This document shows, piece after piece, positions 10,670 through 22,566 of a stretch of 64,000 nt of DNA. Under the pieces are notes generated by a model. It saw only the letters and a list, made by a program, of their open reading frames with translations, was not told where the DNA came from and did not search any database. Source of the DNA: Oidiodendron maius Zn (Eukaryota > Ascomycota > Leotiomycetes > Myxotrichaceae); the NCBI GenBank assembly GCA_000827325.1, contig KN832891.1, forward strand, positions 372,001-436,000. The letters are read 5' to 3'. Numbering within the stretch: the first letter of the stretch is position 1; the number at the start of each line of letters is the position of its first letter. Made by a program: the position numbers and the translations under genes.

Positions 10670-12604
10670 CTACCATTCCACCACCTCTCCCTTCTGCGGT
10701 TGAACCATCCTAAAGATCTTATCACAGTTCAACAAACACAACGGATCGAATGCCCGTTTCATCTGTCTCATGGCATCCACCGTTGACTGTCCGAGCTCAT
10801 GTGGGAGATAATCACGCTTGACCAGGCCAACGCCGTGTTCGCCTGTCACCGTCCCTTCCATCTCAACTGCTCGCTTCACCATTCGGTGGACAATCCTTTC
10901 CGTAAGCTCTCTCTCATTGTCGTTGTAGACGATTGTAACTAGAATAACGCAATACATATGTTAGTATATGGCTCATCATGCAATAGATCAACCAGGACAT
11001 GCAGCGTCCGCACCGTGAAAATTACCATCCCCCACGTGCCCCAAGATCGTGCCTAGGAGCCCGCTCTTATTGAGGTCCTCTTTCGTCTCTTCAATTAAGT
11101 CAGGTAGTCGGCTGATGGGGACTGCAACATCTCCCGTCCAGACATGGTCCGATTCATCCCTGCGTAATGACATAACTGACCACAATGCTGCCTTTCGCGC
11201 CGACCACAACTCCACCTGCTCCTCTTTACCTTTTGCAAAATCAAAAGTTCGACTTCCGGCTTTCTTTGCTACCTGTTTGACAATGTTGATTTGTTCCTTC
11301 ACCACTGTAGGCGTACCCGCAAACTTGAGGAATAGGGTGGGAAGCTCAGGCCAGGTTCGGCGAGACATATTACTCTTATTGATGCAGTACATCTGCTTAT
11401 CATCTAAGATTTCGATGGCCGCTACTTGCACACCATCAGCTACAATCTGGCTTACGCAGTCAGATGCGGCTCGGATAGAAGGGAAACTTGCTACGGCAAC
11501 GCTAGTTGTTTGTGGAAGTTGGGTGACCTTGAGCACGGCTTCTGTGATAAGACCAAGCGTTCCCTCTGACCCGATGAATAACTTTGTCAGATCGTATCCT
11601 GCAGAGCTCTTCTGCGGTCTCTGTCTCGTTTTGATTACAGTTCCGTCGGCAAGAACAACTGTAAGAGACAGTACCCAATCCTTCATCGTGCCATATCTGT
11701 AAGCATTAGTTCCACTACACCCTGTAGCAACCATGCCGCCAATTTGGGCTCCTGGTCCTGGATCTGGCGGGAAGAAGAGATTTGATTTTGCAAGCTGTTC
11801 ATTTAGGACTTCCCATCCGAGTGCGGGCTGCACGACTACGTCCAAATCTTTCTCGTGCAGCTCGATTATTTTGCTCATGTTTGCAAAATCGATACATATG
11901 CCCCCACGGGTTGGCGTATAATGTCCTTCAAGAGAAGTTCCGCCTGAGTAACCGGTCACTGGAACTTTGCGACGGTGGCAAATCTTCATTATTGCTGAAA
12001 CCTCCTCCGTTGAGGAAGGAAAGACGATAAAGCAAGGCCTCGAGTCATTCTGCGTGTAAGTTGACCACGCAGAGTTGGAATGGGAGATAAGTTCATCCTC
12101 GGCCATGGAGACATTCTCGTCGCCAACTATTGCCACAATATCTATCATAGCACCTTGGAGATTTGATCGGGAAGTATTATGCTGGGGTTCACTTGACTGA
12201 GCTAGGGGCAGTGTAGAGGAAGTAGATGGCTGATTTGGAATAAGACTTCCCAAGTAAAGACATATAAGAGACGCTGTGAGAACAACTAGGTGTGATTATA
12301 TTAGCAATATGTCTTTTAAATAATTAAAGTGAACGTTACCAACGGCTGCTGTCGAATTGCTTTTTCCAATTATGGAACTCTGAAGCTCTTGTGGTACCCA
12401 AAGAGAATTCAAAGGCGGTTCGGTTTTTTTGTTATTCGATTGGCCATTAAATGGGGTATTCTTTCCATTCTCACTTATAACTTTCCGAAGCCTTGACTGT
12501 GCTGGTGCAATTCTTCTGCACTTTTGCTGGTATAACAATAATGGTGACCTTCGAACAGTTTGTGCCACCGATCGCTGACATACAAGACTGAATAAAGAGA
12601 GCAT
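10670..12604 (-). CDS. D-lactate dehydrogenase (cytochrome), mitochondrial FAD enzyme
   Basis: Oxidises D-lactate to pyruvate and passes electrons to cytochrome c; fungal homologues sit in the inner mitochondrial membrane. Three exons, 12604-12340, 12285-11014 and 10938-10670, give 601 residues. The N-terminus from ATG 12604 is rich in R/S/L (CQRSVAQTVRRSP), as in a mitochondrial presequence. A hydrophobic stretch spans the first splice (VVLTASLICLYLG). The PCMH-type FAD domain shows GYSGGTSLEGHYTP, GPGAQIGGMVATGCSGTNAY and FIGSEGTLGLITEAVL. The FAD-oxidase C domain shows GHVGDGNFH and GTVTGEHGVGLVKRDYL. The last intron splits the codon after GNFH. A related glycolate or 2-hydroxyglutarate dehydrogenase specificity cannot be excluded. 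Confidence 0.9.
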
Positions 12605-14191
12605 AACGAGGAGAGTTGTTCTGCTCAAAACTAGGCAGATTTTTAAGGTTCAAGAGACTGGAAGAAATGTCAGTTGCTAACCATCATTAGGCGAGTGAAA
12701 CTAACTGTCTGAAGTTAGAATTGTTATTTGCGGTCGCCTTTACCACAATGTAAACATGGAGAGTATGTTCTCGTGGGGAAAATTCGCGTCCTCACAGCAA
12801 CAGAGTAGAAGTGTCCTGCAATGCGGAACCAGTTCCTCATTGAACTAAGATCCACTTCGGAAGAAGGAATTGAGCTTGACAGCACAATATGCGGGCTTTC
12901 TCTTAGCCGCAGCCCTGCTTGCTGCAGAGCCAGCACGATAATCACGTCAGTCAAACCTGTGTAATGCGGCCCGCACGCCGAATTTATGAACGATTAGAGG
13001 GACTTTGCTTATTCTGGCGGGGGAAGTAGTAGTAGTTACGGGGTTGCGGGGACGGGAAATGTGTGCTGGTTTGAAGTTCGCAAGGCTAGCCATGTTGGTC
13101 TAATTGAGTGCTCGGCATTTTAAGTAGTATGACAAAGGTTTCTTTTATATCATTCCCAAACCGCGCTCGCGGTAGGAAAGCGGTATATAGTTCTCATAGT
13201 CTAAATCTATAAACGAAAATCTAGGCTACTCTTATACATTTGCTCTCCTTGTCTGTTGTGCGGGGCCCTAAGTCGTTGGGAGGGAATTGCCATGTCGGAA
13301 ATGTCTCCGAGACGATGCCGGAACATCTGCCGAGCACAGTCTCGGCTTGCTGAAGACGCCGTGGGCTCTTCAAAATAATTACTTATTCCGCAGGGAATTA
13401 CGACCTCAGAAATATAATTATAACTTAAATAATAAACCGGACATTATGTTATACAGGATGTTATATTGATATTAAGCCAAGGGAATTGAGATAATGTCGA
13501 ACCACGAAATTTCTCCCCTTCCACTCCCTCTCCCGGGCCTAGCCAACAAGTCACGTGCTCAACCCTCAACTAGCTCCTGGCTAGTATAAATTTCGAAGCC
13601 TAATTCATTGAACTGATCAGCTAGCTCTTTCCAATCCTGTTCTTCTATTTCTCCGAGGTCGAGGTCTCAAGGTGTAGATCACGTGCTGATATGAGAACCA
13701 ATAAGAGCGTGTACAGCGATAGTCGCCCTTTCGTTTCATACCGTCCACCGGTCTAGAGCTGTAATTGTACGTAAGACGGCACGTGATTAAGCGAGATTAG
13801 CCCAAGTTACTGCAGTTAATGCCGTAGGTGCCTTACCAAATTACCCCCAGAAAATAATCGTATGCCAATTTAAAATACTAGAATTGAACGCGTCGCCCTC
13901 GCAACTCAGTCCTTTCCTCTGCAGCATCAAAGCAAGTAAATCGTCAAGTTTGCTGACAAGGTCCCATCGCCCGTCTCTTTTTCCTCGCTTCCTGTTGTCT
14001 TTTGATTTTTAAGTCACAGACCTGCCGTCTCGACTGTCGCCTCGGTTTCTCGTGAAATCCGAACCCCCCTTCTCGTATCGAGCAGCCTCCCTGAGCGAAC
14101 AGGTTTTTGTTTTCTTATCCCCCATCATCCTGTGTGATAGCCCACCTCGTGCCTTTCGTTTTGGACTTTTCAATCCCACGACGAAGCCACA
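12605..14191. other. divergent intergenic region between D-lactate dehydrogenase and the GDP-mannose transporter
   Basis: No coding exon recognised. Three CACGTG cores lie at about 13553, 13680 and 13781, possible bHLH-type sites. From about 13905 to 14190 the sequence becomes pyrimidine-rich (TTCCTCTGCAGC, CTCGCTTCCTG), as is usual for the promoter and 5' UTR of well-expressed fungal genes, here the transporter. Confidence 0.4.
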
Positions 14192-15547
14192 ATGTCGAAC
14201 AAGAAGAACGAGGATCTCGAGATGAGCGGGATGGATGAGAAGGAGTTCGGTAAGCGGGAGAGCCTCCTGCTGAAGCCTGCGCTCCATCACCGGGCTCGCG
14301 TCGATAGCGGCAAGGGTGGCATTCTCTCCCAACTCGAGAACAATCCTGGTGCTGCTGTTATGGCCTACTGCTTCTCCTCGATCAGCATGACGGTCGTGAA
14401 CAAGTATGTCGTTTCAGGTTCGTCTTGGAACTTGAACTTCCTTTATCTGGCCATTCAGGTATGTGCCGGGACCCTCTGGCACCACGTCAAGACCCTGCAG
14501 CTGACACCTATTCGATAGGCCGTTATTTGCACGGCTGCAATTCTGGTCTTGAAGCAGATGGGTTTTATCCCTAACCTCGCTGCCTTGGAAAGCGGCAAGG
14601 CCAAGAGATGTATGTCTGCGACAGCCGACTGACGCTTGTGCAATTCCCGGCCGTGCTAACACCGAATCAGGGCTTCCCGTGTCTGTGTTCTTTGTCGGCA
14701 TGATCTACACTAGCACCAAGTCTCTTCAATTTCTATCTGTTCCGGTATACACTATCTTCAAGAACTTGACCATTATCGTCATCGCCTATGGTGAGGTCCT
14801 GTGGTTCGGTGGCAAAGTCACCCCGCTGCTTCTGCTGTCGTTCGGCTTCATGGTGCTCAGCTCTCTCGTTGCGGCGTGGGCTGATATCCAGGCTGCCCTC
14901 AGTGGCGTTGGGCGCTCGGTAGAGACTGCCGCCGCTCTCTCAACCTTGAACGCTGGGTACGCGTGGATGGGGCTCAACGTCTTCTGCACTGCCGCATACG
15001 TCCTGGGCACACGCAAGTTTATCACCTCGCTGAACTTCAAAGACTGGGACAGTAAGTTTTTAATTTACTACCAGGCGTTGCAATTCAAACTGACCGAAAT
15101 CGACCAGCCATGTTCTATAACAACTTGCTCTCCCTCCCTATCATGATTATCTGCTCCCTGGTGACCGAAGACTGGTCTTCGGCCAACTTGGCTAAGAACT
15201 TCCCTGCTGAGTCGCGCCACAACCTCATAATTGGCATGCTCTATTCTGGCCTGGGTGCCATCTTCATCTCGTACTCATCTGCCTGGTGCATTCGCAAGAC
15301 TTCATCAACTACGTACTCGTTCGTCGGTTATCTAAACAAGCTCCCGCTCGCCATCAGCGGCATCATCTTTTTCGATGCTCCCGTCACGTTTGGTAGCATC
15401 TCGGCTATCCTCCTGGGATTCTTCAGCGGCCTCATCTACGGTTATGGCAAGATGAAGCAGAGGGAGCAGTCTAAGCAGGTCCTCCCCACCTCACAACCGG
15501 CCATGAGCGCCAGCTCTCAGAGCCAGAAGGATTCATCCAACCCATAA
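14192..15547 (+). CDS. GDP-mannose transporter (Golgi nucleotide-sugar antiporter)
   Basis: Brings GDP-mannose into the Golgi lumen in exchange for GMP for mannan and glycan synthesis. Four exons, 14192-14458, 14519-14609, 14671-15051 and 15108-15547, give 392 residues. About ten hydrophobic helices follow a hydrophilic N-tail (MSNKKNEDLEMSGMDEKEFG). The family's FYNN motif is present (TMFYNNLLS, around residue 250). The second substrate motif, normally GALNK, reads GYLNK here (FVGYLNKLPLA). The tail ends in a serine/glutamine-rich segment. The CT-rich leader and good codon bias suggest steady expression. The family match to Vrg4/GmtA is strong; whether this is the main transporter or a paralogue is open because of the altered motif. 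Confidence 0.93.
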
Positions 15548-16831
15548 AGCCAATACCGGCCATGCTACTCGAGAGTGACCAGAGAAAACTTGAAGTAGTG
15601 GGGAGGCAAGGAGTCCTCAGCAGGCCGTAACCAATGGTTAACCAGATATCCGTTGAAGAACCACCATTTCATTTGTCTTCCTGTATAGGACTGTATTCGA
15701 CAACATCCCTTTCAGTCAAATCATTTCCTTTAACTATGGCATAGACCTTCCTTGCGATTATTACTGTTGCAAGCGCGGTTGGACACTTCGAGAGGATATC
15801 TTGTCACCACGTACAATTCATTGCGGATCCGACCAAATAAACTGGGGGTGTCGAACGGCTGAATTATCTGAATCTCATGGTGTTTGGCAAACTGGAGTTC
15901 CACGTCAGCTCAAGAGAGATATTATGTTCGAACTGATGGAGTGGGAAAAGTTTTCAAAACTTGTAACACCCATATGGCCAAACATCATCAACAGATATAC
16001 GTAACGATCACTGACTTATGATCAAGCCATTTTTCTAGCCCTGGCAGGGATTGCTCGATACTTTGGAGAACGAACAGGCTATACATATAGCACTGGTATG
16101 TGGCTCGAAGATATGCACAGGCTCTTACTCTAGATTGTGCTTTCAATGGAACCTCGATCGCGAAAACTATATATAGCGCCATCATGGAGTTGGGCTTCAT
16201 TCGGAACTAAAACGGTGGCGTCACTGTAACAAAGGACCTTTGATAGACTCAATGATGCATCTTGTATTGTGGGGTGTATCTCTCCTGAGGAGAGGAAATA
16301 GAGACGATCTAGGATCCGACTAAGTATAGGAGGCGCCGTAGTGGCTGCCTAAGGCCTACGGATTATGGCCGAAATTGTCAGAGATTGCCTATATATTTGA
16401 TACCCGATCCGGTGGATTGAAGCCCAACCCTAGAAGCATATAAACCCTTAAGCCGGAGGGCGATATCTTTAATTAATTGAAGCACTTACACGTCCTTTAC
16501 AGCTGTATTTACGTGCCCTTTACGGTTCATTGTTCTGCCCGTATTATCCGTAGGGGATATTACCAATAAGTTATAGTTATAGCTGTATTGAGTTTAGCGC
16601 TGCATTTCTTGTAATCCTGACAGGAGTCTTCAGCACGTGTTAATATCACGTGATGCTCTAGCGCTAAGTTTGAATTTTTTATGAGATGAGATTCTCTATG
16701 TGCCAAAGATCCAAATAACTATAGCTGTATGTAGTGAAACAGTTTTCTAGTTTGCTACTCGATTACATAAGAATCAGAATTACGTGGGGTGAAACACACC
16801 CGCCTAATATGCACAATAATCTTCTGCTTCC
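15548..16831. other. intergenic, no gene seen
   Basis: 3' region of the transporter followed by AT-rich sequence. Two CACGTG cores lie close together at about 16635 and 16649 (GCACGTGTTAATATCACGTG). Open frames are short and without motifs. Confidence 0.4.
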
Positions 16832-17582
16832 TTACTCACGTGGGGCGATGAATGATTCCACCTCGACGATAACTATGTCTGGTTCCTGGCCGCGCATCAA
16901 GTTTCTGATTGAAGCTGTAACTTCTGGTCGCCGACGGATTGCATCTCGGGACTATCCCTGTCAGCATTGCCAACCTTAACTTGTAGGGACGAGTGTTGGC
17001 TCGTACCTCGAGACTATCCCAGGTAACAATTCCCAGCCAGAGCTCTTCTTCCAAGTTAACACTGTGGCCACATAGAGACTGGTGGGTATGCCCTGAATGG
17101 GCCTCAATTGTGGCAATCAACTGCTCCCACGCATTGTCCCGAGGGTAATGGGGATCCGCTTGAAGCCGCAAAATTTCAGTTACAGGCGATGGCTGGAGAT
17201 ATCGCACGGCACGGTTTGTCTTGAAGAGTTGTGGAGTCGCAGGTTTCAAGAGGAGAGATCCGATCTGGCCGATGAAAGTCTCGAACTCTTGAGATGACAA
17301 GAAGGACTTGAAGCCCTCATGACTCTCCCACTCTGTCCGACAGTTGACAAGGAGTATACAAAGCGCAGTGGATATTGGCACAGACTCACCAAATAAGCAC
17401 ATGAGCTTGACGCCATCTCCAACACTCGATCCGTTGTCCAACAGCACTTGTCCAGCAAGGCCACTCTGAATGGCTGGTGTACGATGGAAGACACTTGATG
17501 CAGTTGGCCATACCTTCTGCATAAGTCCTCTTGTGTTTGAGTCCTGCTTGAAGGACGGGATGATGACCTCGGTGAATGACAT
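16832..17582 (-). CDS. two-lobed dimeric alpha/beta-barrel (ABM-like) protein
   Basis: Two exons, 17582-17007 and 16951-16832, give 231 residues. The splice uses a GTACGA donor and the AG of GGATAG, so the C-terminus reads SRDAIRRRPEVTASIRNLM and ends IAPRE. Both halves look like antibiotic-biosynthesis-monooxygenase or stress-response barrels: WESHEGFKSFLSSQEFETF in the first half and LGIVTWDSLESRDAIRRRPE in the second. No signal peptide or membrane helix is seen. Proteins of this fold act on small aromatic or polyketide substrates or bind ligands; the role here is unknown. It is divergent from the aldehyde dehydrogenase gene, about 510 bases apart, so the two may share a promoter region. 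Confidence 0.65.
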
Positions 17583-18093
17583 TTTAAAGACCGATAGTTA
17601 GATATGGCGGTCTGCGGAAAGCATGACAGAGCATCTGGCACTCCTGTTTTCATGGACATATATACTCTAGGACAGAAGTCATCAACGGAGATTAGAGCTA
17701 TACCCGCGGATTTAACTTTGGTAATGAAGCCGCTGCATGCCCTGTCGATTTACCGGCAACGTCGGTCCAAATCGTTCCAGATCGCAACAACAGTAGCGAC
17801 CTTCGCGAGGGCGGGCAAACTGAAGTCGATTCGCGAGCATTTTCTGGAAGAGGTAATACTCAGCTGCATCTGACTCTGCGACATTGCAGTGACAGGTGAT
17901 TAGTTTATAATCCGACCAACGTCATGGATTTAACACCAATCTAACATTAATGTCGAGCCGACTTCTCCCCTTCTCCTTAACAATTGCGAGTTACACTTCC
18001 AGTTTCGAATAGAGTATAGAAATCTGGATTTCATTATTATTCTGCTCCTCCGAACTGTCTTATCCTCTACGTATTGGTCAGACCTTTCTCACT

Positions 18094-19566
18094 ATGGCAC
18101 GGAAATTCAACAACCCTTCGCTGTTCATCACCAAAGAACATGTCAATTATGAATGGCTCGACTCATCAAGGCCACGCCAGGACTTCCCCGTCATTAACCC
18201 CTCGACAGGAGAAACTATCACCATTCTTCCAGACATGGACGCTCAAGACGTAACCCTCGCAGCTCGGCACTCCGCCGCCGCATTCCAATCTTGGAAAGTT
18301 CTCTCTGCAAAATCCCGTGGCAAGACCATACGAGAATGGGCCAGTCTCATACTCGCCAACGTTGACGACCTAGCAGTCCTGATAACCCTCGAAAACGGCA
18401 AGCCCCTCCCGGAATCTAAAGGGGAGGTCGCGGCCGCGGCGGGATATCTTGAATTTTATGCTGGCGAGGCAGAGCGCGTCTACGGGGACGTAATACCCTT
18501 TTCGACGGCCGCATCTCGCTCTTTCGTTATTAAACAGCCCATTGGAGTAGTCGCATGCTTAACGCCATGGAATCTCCCTTTGGCCATGATTGCTCGCAAA
18601 GCAGGTGGTGCGATTGCCGCTGGATGCGCGACGATCGTCAAACCCGCTGGAGAAACGTCGCTCATTGCCCTAGCCATGGCTTATCTAGGGAAGCAGGCAG
18701 GAATTCCCGACGGCGTGTTCAATGTGATTGTTACCTTGGCCCATTTAACTGCCGTCGGGAAAGCGTTGTGCGAGGATCCAATTATCAGGAAGATCTCGTT
18801 CACGGGGTCGACACCGGTTGGGAAGATGCTGATGCAACAATCTGCAGGGTCGCTGAAGAAGCTCTCGCTAGAACTGGGTGGGAATGCGCCGTGTATCGTA
18901 TTCGACGACTGTGACGTTCAGGACGCGCTGCAGACTGTTGTGACGGCCAAGCTTAGGAATGCCGGGCAGACTTGTATCAGTCCGAATAGAATATTCGTCC
19001 AGCGGGGCATATATGAGATGTGGACAGAACGAATGGTGGAAGCATTTAAGAGGTTTGCAGTTGGAGATGGATTTGCTAATGGGGTCAAGATTGGTCCACT
19101 GACGGTTCCTCGGGGGATTGAAAAGGCCCAAAGACATGTTGATGACGCTGTCAGCAAAGGGGCACGAGTCCTCCTTGGCGGCAAGGCGGTGCCTGGGAAT
19201 GGATACTTCTTCGAGCCGACTGTAATTGCAGACATGACGTCTGATATGCTTTCGCATGAAGAAGAAAGTTTCGCTCCTATTGCACAGCTCTATCCCTTCG
19301 ACACAGAAGATCAAGTCATCGAGATGGCTAACAATTCGGACTTCGGGCTGGGAAGCTATGTCTGCACGAAAGATATCGCGAGGATGTGGCGGGTTGCAGA
19401 AAAGCTCGAGACTGGCATGGTTGGAGTTAACACTGCATCCATTGCATCTGGGGAATTGCCTTTCGGAGGTGTGAAGCAAAGCGGGTTTGGCAGAGAGGGG
19501 GGCAAATGGGGATTGAACGAGTTCATGGTGACGAAGTTGATTACCGTAGCAGTCCCACAAGAATAG
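18094..19566 (+). CDS. succinate-semialdehyde dehydrogenase-type aldehyde dehydrogenase
   Basis: NAD(P)-dependent oxidation of an aldehyde to its acid, probably succinic semialdehyde in the GABA shunt. A single exon of 490 residues, the normal ALDH length. Visible elements are LTPWNLPLAMIARK (Asn that stabilises the thiohemiacetal), KPAGETSLIAL, FTGSTPVGK, ELGGNAP (general base Glu), NAGQTC (catalytic Cys) and ELPFGGVKQSGFGREG near the C-terminus, which is typical of the ALDH5/SSADH branch. There is no mitochondrial-like leader, so a cytosolic location is likely. It shares an upstream region with the ABM-like gene. Another semialdehyde is possible as substrate. Confidence 0.9.
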   Translation: MARKFNNPSLFITKEHVNYEWLDSSRPRQDFPVINPSTGETITILPDMDAQDVTLAARHSAAAFQSWKVLSAKSRGKTIREWASLILANVDDLAVLITLENGKPLPESKGEVAAAAGYLEFYAGEAERVYGDVIPFSTAASRSFVIKQPIGVVACLTPWNLPLAMIARKAGGAIAAGCATIVKPAGETSLIALAMAYLGKQAGIPDGVFNVIVTLAHLTAVGKALCEDPIIRKISFTGSTPVGKMLMQQSAGSLKKLSLELGGNAPCIVFDDCDVQDALQTVVTAKLRNAGQTCISPNRIFVQRGIYEMWTERMVEAFKRFAVGDGFANGVKIGPLTVPRGIEKAQRHVDDAVSKGARVLLGGKAVPGNGYFFEPTVIADMTSDMLSHEEESFAPIAQLYPFDTEDQVIEMANNSDFGLGSYVCTKDIARMWRVAEKLETGMVGVNTASIASGELPFGGVKQSGFGREGGKWGLNEFMVTKLITVAVPQE

Positions 19567-20190
19567 TTCATTTAAATAGTTATTTAGCTACGCGTTTATT
19601 TTCTTAGCTCTTTTCGGTACACGTAGAACTGTTTAATGCCCGTGGAACTAAAATCCAAATTTGAAATTGCTATGCTAGAACTAATGGCCAACGGCCTACT
19701 TGCGAGATAGAAAGAAGCACAGTTGTAACCGGACTCGGAGGAATTGACACTTTACTGCGGTGCATCATTGACCACTTCCCATGGCGTTTTAATAATCAGC
19801 AGATCCACCTCATTCGGAGATAATAATACCAAATCCATCTATCACTGTAAAGGACTCTCTTGCGGTATCCCAAAGAGGCAATGATGTAGCGTGATGGGAT
19901 CTGCAACGTGTACAACTAACGAGAGCGTAGAAATCCGTGTCATAGGTGTCAGTTTCTGCATGTGACCTTCCTTCCGTTCTGCAGTGTCTATTTCAAGAAA
20001 TTCTTCAACGCTCAATAACCGATCTCCCCTAAGCTAAGGCATTTCTAATCTTCCCTTTGTACAACGATATATCTAGCTCTAACAGTCTATTTATGCTCCG
20101 CATCTCTCCTGATGCTCATTAGCCCGTCATTCTCCCTCGTCCGGCTGACAACAATAAATATACTCAAAATAAAACGCCCACGCCAATATA
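19567..20190. other. intergenic, no gene seen
   Basis: 3' flank of the dehydrogenase and 5' flank of the decayed hydrolase. No motif recognised. Confidence 0.4.
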
Positions 20191-20194
20191 TTCA

Positions 20195-21246
20195 CTTACT
20201 TCCCGATTCCTCGCCCAATTACGAGACGCAGACGCTGAAGCAGATCCATATCCCTGGACTAAAGCATGGGATTCCATGGCTGAGCAGCAGAAACACTACG
20301 CAGAAGAGGATGTCTAGAACGGGTACTATCAGAGCGCCAGTGCATGGTATTTGAGAGCTTCGACGTACTACCTCACCGGCGAGCGGCAGACTGCTCTCGG
20401 TCCCGCGAAGATGCATAGCTATCAAGCCGCCCTAGAAGCGTTTGCCAAAGCTGTGCAGTTTATGCGCGTCCCAATTGAGAGAGTGGAGGTTCAGTCCCCA
20501 GATGGGGTATTGCCGGGATACCTCATTCCCTCTGGCAAGGCGGGAGCGAGTCCAGTGGTGATATTTTATAATGGGTTTGACGTGACCAAGGAGATCCTGT
20601 ACGCTATCATCCGTGACGAGTTCGCCAACCGAGTGCTTGGTGAATCGACACGCCTGGAACAGGGGAGCCGCTACGTCTGCGCAATGTGCCCTCGAGGCCA
20701 GACTACGAGGTCCCCACGGCTGCTATTGTTGATTACCTCGAGACCCAGAAGGATATCGATCATGAGCGGATCGGACTTACGGGGATTAGCCTGGGAGGAT
20801 ACTATGCGCCCCGGGGAGCGGCCTTCGAACCACGAATCAAAGCCTGCGTAGCGTGGGGGGCGATCTGGGATTACGGTGTGACATGGCGAAGACGTTGGGA
20901 CACGCGGACGAAGAGGACTTCGGTTCCCTTCTGGCAGTTACCTTGGGTGATGGGTACTAATTCAATGGACGCAGCACTGGAGCCTGTTCGAGCTTGGAGT
21001 CTTGATGGTGTGCTATGGCATTTGAGCCAGCCGTTCCTGATCGTGCACGGGGAGGAGGATGGCCTAGTTCCCTTGAAGGATGCGCGGAGGGCGTTCGAGA
21101 GTGCAGGAGCCGTGGACAAGCAGCTGAGAGTCTTCACTGCTGCCGAAGGCGGGTCAGATCACGTTGGTATTGACGAACCGGATCCTGTGAGGCATTTCGT
21201 CGTCGATTGGTTTGCACGGCGGTTGGGTACAGCGAGGAAGACGTAG
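20195..21246 (+). pseudogene. decayed alpha/beta hydrolase (FrsA/DUF1100-like)
   Basis: The protein is recognisable but not continuous. An N-terminal piece reads DADAEADPYPWTKAWDSMAEQQKHY and meets a TAG at about 20312 where relatives have a glutamate. The frame then continues NGYYQSASAWYLRASTYYLTG and VVIFYNGFDVTKEI. Near 20640 the frame shifts by an indel, and from about 20648 it reads IDTPGTGEPLRLRN and on to the end. The triad is still visible: nucleophile Ser in GISLGGYYA, Asp in EEDGLVP and His in SDHVG. With one stop and at least one frame change the gene is probably not expressed as full protein, unless an unusual splice rescues it. Relatives are cytosolic esterases or C-C hydrolases often linked to polyketide pigments. 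Confidence 0.75.
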
Positions 21247-21262
21247 ATGGTATACATTATGC

Positions 21263-21369
21263 ATTGCTTAGCATGGAGGTCCAACGACGGAGTAACCCCA
21301 CCTATTCCTAGCTTGCTCACTTTCCACAGTACGGTAGTACTGTAACCACGGACCTCCATGTAGTGCAAT
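21263..21369. repeat. small inverted-repeat element (MITE-like, about 107 bp)
   Basis: About 20-base imperfect ends: ATTGCTTAGCATGGAGGTCC at the left and the mirror of ATTGCACTACATGGAGGTCC at the right. A short AT-balanced middle contains a GTACGGTAGTAC palindrome-like core. It lies directly after the hydrolase relic. Confidence 0.55.
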
Positions 21370-22566
21370 TGACAACTCCCAATTCCATGGGGAAATAGTC
21401 TTCTTGACCTCTCAGAGTGGTCAACTTGTTATATGTCCCCCGCCGTCAAGTAGGGCTATCTGCGCAGAACAAAGTAAACTCTTATGTGTTTCTCCTTCTC
21501 CTGCTCTGCAGCTCTTCCACTATCTCGCAGCAATGACATCCTGTCATAAAAGAAAGCTCCCTTTTCAATTGCCCAATGTACTGAAGTTGATCGTACCACA
21601 TTATATTTATATTAGGCATATCTAGGAACTGCCTCGGGCGTATCTCCCCCGACTCCTCAAAGATCCGTTACACACTCGTAATACTAATTCTCTCTTTGTG
21701 TCTATATATCTACAAATATATCGCAAGTGATGGTCCTGCCTTCACCATAATTAGGAGACCGATATAGTGCCGAACCTCCTGTATTTACGCATTGCATCTA
21801 TTTAGATTATCGTTGAGATGATGATAGAGGTGGCGATTCGCATGAGAAACACCGTGAATGCTGCGCTCAGAATCGAAGTAATTGGCAACAGACAAGAAAA
21901 GCTCAATTACGAGCGAGAGTAACGACGGCATAATAGGCTATATGATATTCGGTACTGATCAGGCGGATAGAGAACAAGAACAGAATCTCCGGGCCTATAC
22001 TCTAGGGTTTACACGATACTACGCTGGTAAGTATAATACAGATGGCAAGGGCGGTTTTAAGGAAGGTAAAATACTGGTTCTAAAAATGTGGAAGCTCATT
22101 GAGAGTAGCACTACGCTAGAACAATGTATCTAGCAGCTGAACCTTTGAGGTATTTGAGACTGTATACATCCATGCCCATCTCTGATGGCTACTGTCCATA
22201 CTAGGCATGGGGCTGCTCCTCTTGCACCAGAGACTCGCGCTTCCATTGTTACTCAGTTAAGCGCTAACCTATTGCCTGAATAGATCTTGACGTCATTACG
22301 CAACTCAGGTACATCCAACTTGCTTGGATGCCAGCTTCCTATAGAGAGGTTGTGACCATTGAAAGGGTTTGGGTTTGGGTTTGGGTGATCACTTTACTGT
22401 ACATATGTCGTCCACATGCAGAAGAACATCGAAGTTTTGTGTCTATCCAGGTACCTAACACCCACGGAAGCTTCGAAGTGATAAGTTATAGAATAAGAAC
22501 ATTTAATACAAACGTCCCATAACTTGTATATTTAGATACTACTACTGAGATTGATGGACAGCCTTC
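21370..22566. other. gene-poor stretch with a short TTTGGG repeat
   Basis: No gene recognised. A plus-strand frame near 21882-22133 (RAYTLGFTRYYAGKYNTDGKGG) is too short and isolated to call. At 22365-22386 there are about 3.7 units of GGGTTT, similar to but not identical with the fungal telomere unit TTAGGG. Confidence 0.4.

Noticed and set aside
11049-11702. A 217-residue plus-strand frame opposite D-lactate dehydrogenase
   Set aside because: Antisense shadow of a well-conserved coding exon; no motif of its own.
13287-13469. A small plus-strand gene upstream of the GDP-mannose transporter
   Set aside because: The frame is short, ends in AT-rich sequence and shows no domain or conserved-looking segment.
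18868-19560. A 230-residue minus-strand frame opposite the aldehyde dehydrogenase
   Set aside because: Antisense shadow of an intact single-exon gene.
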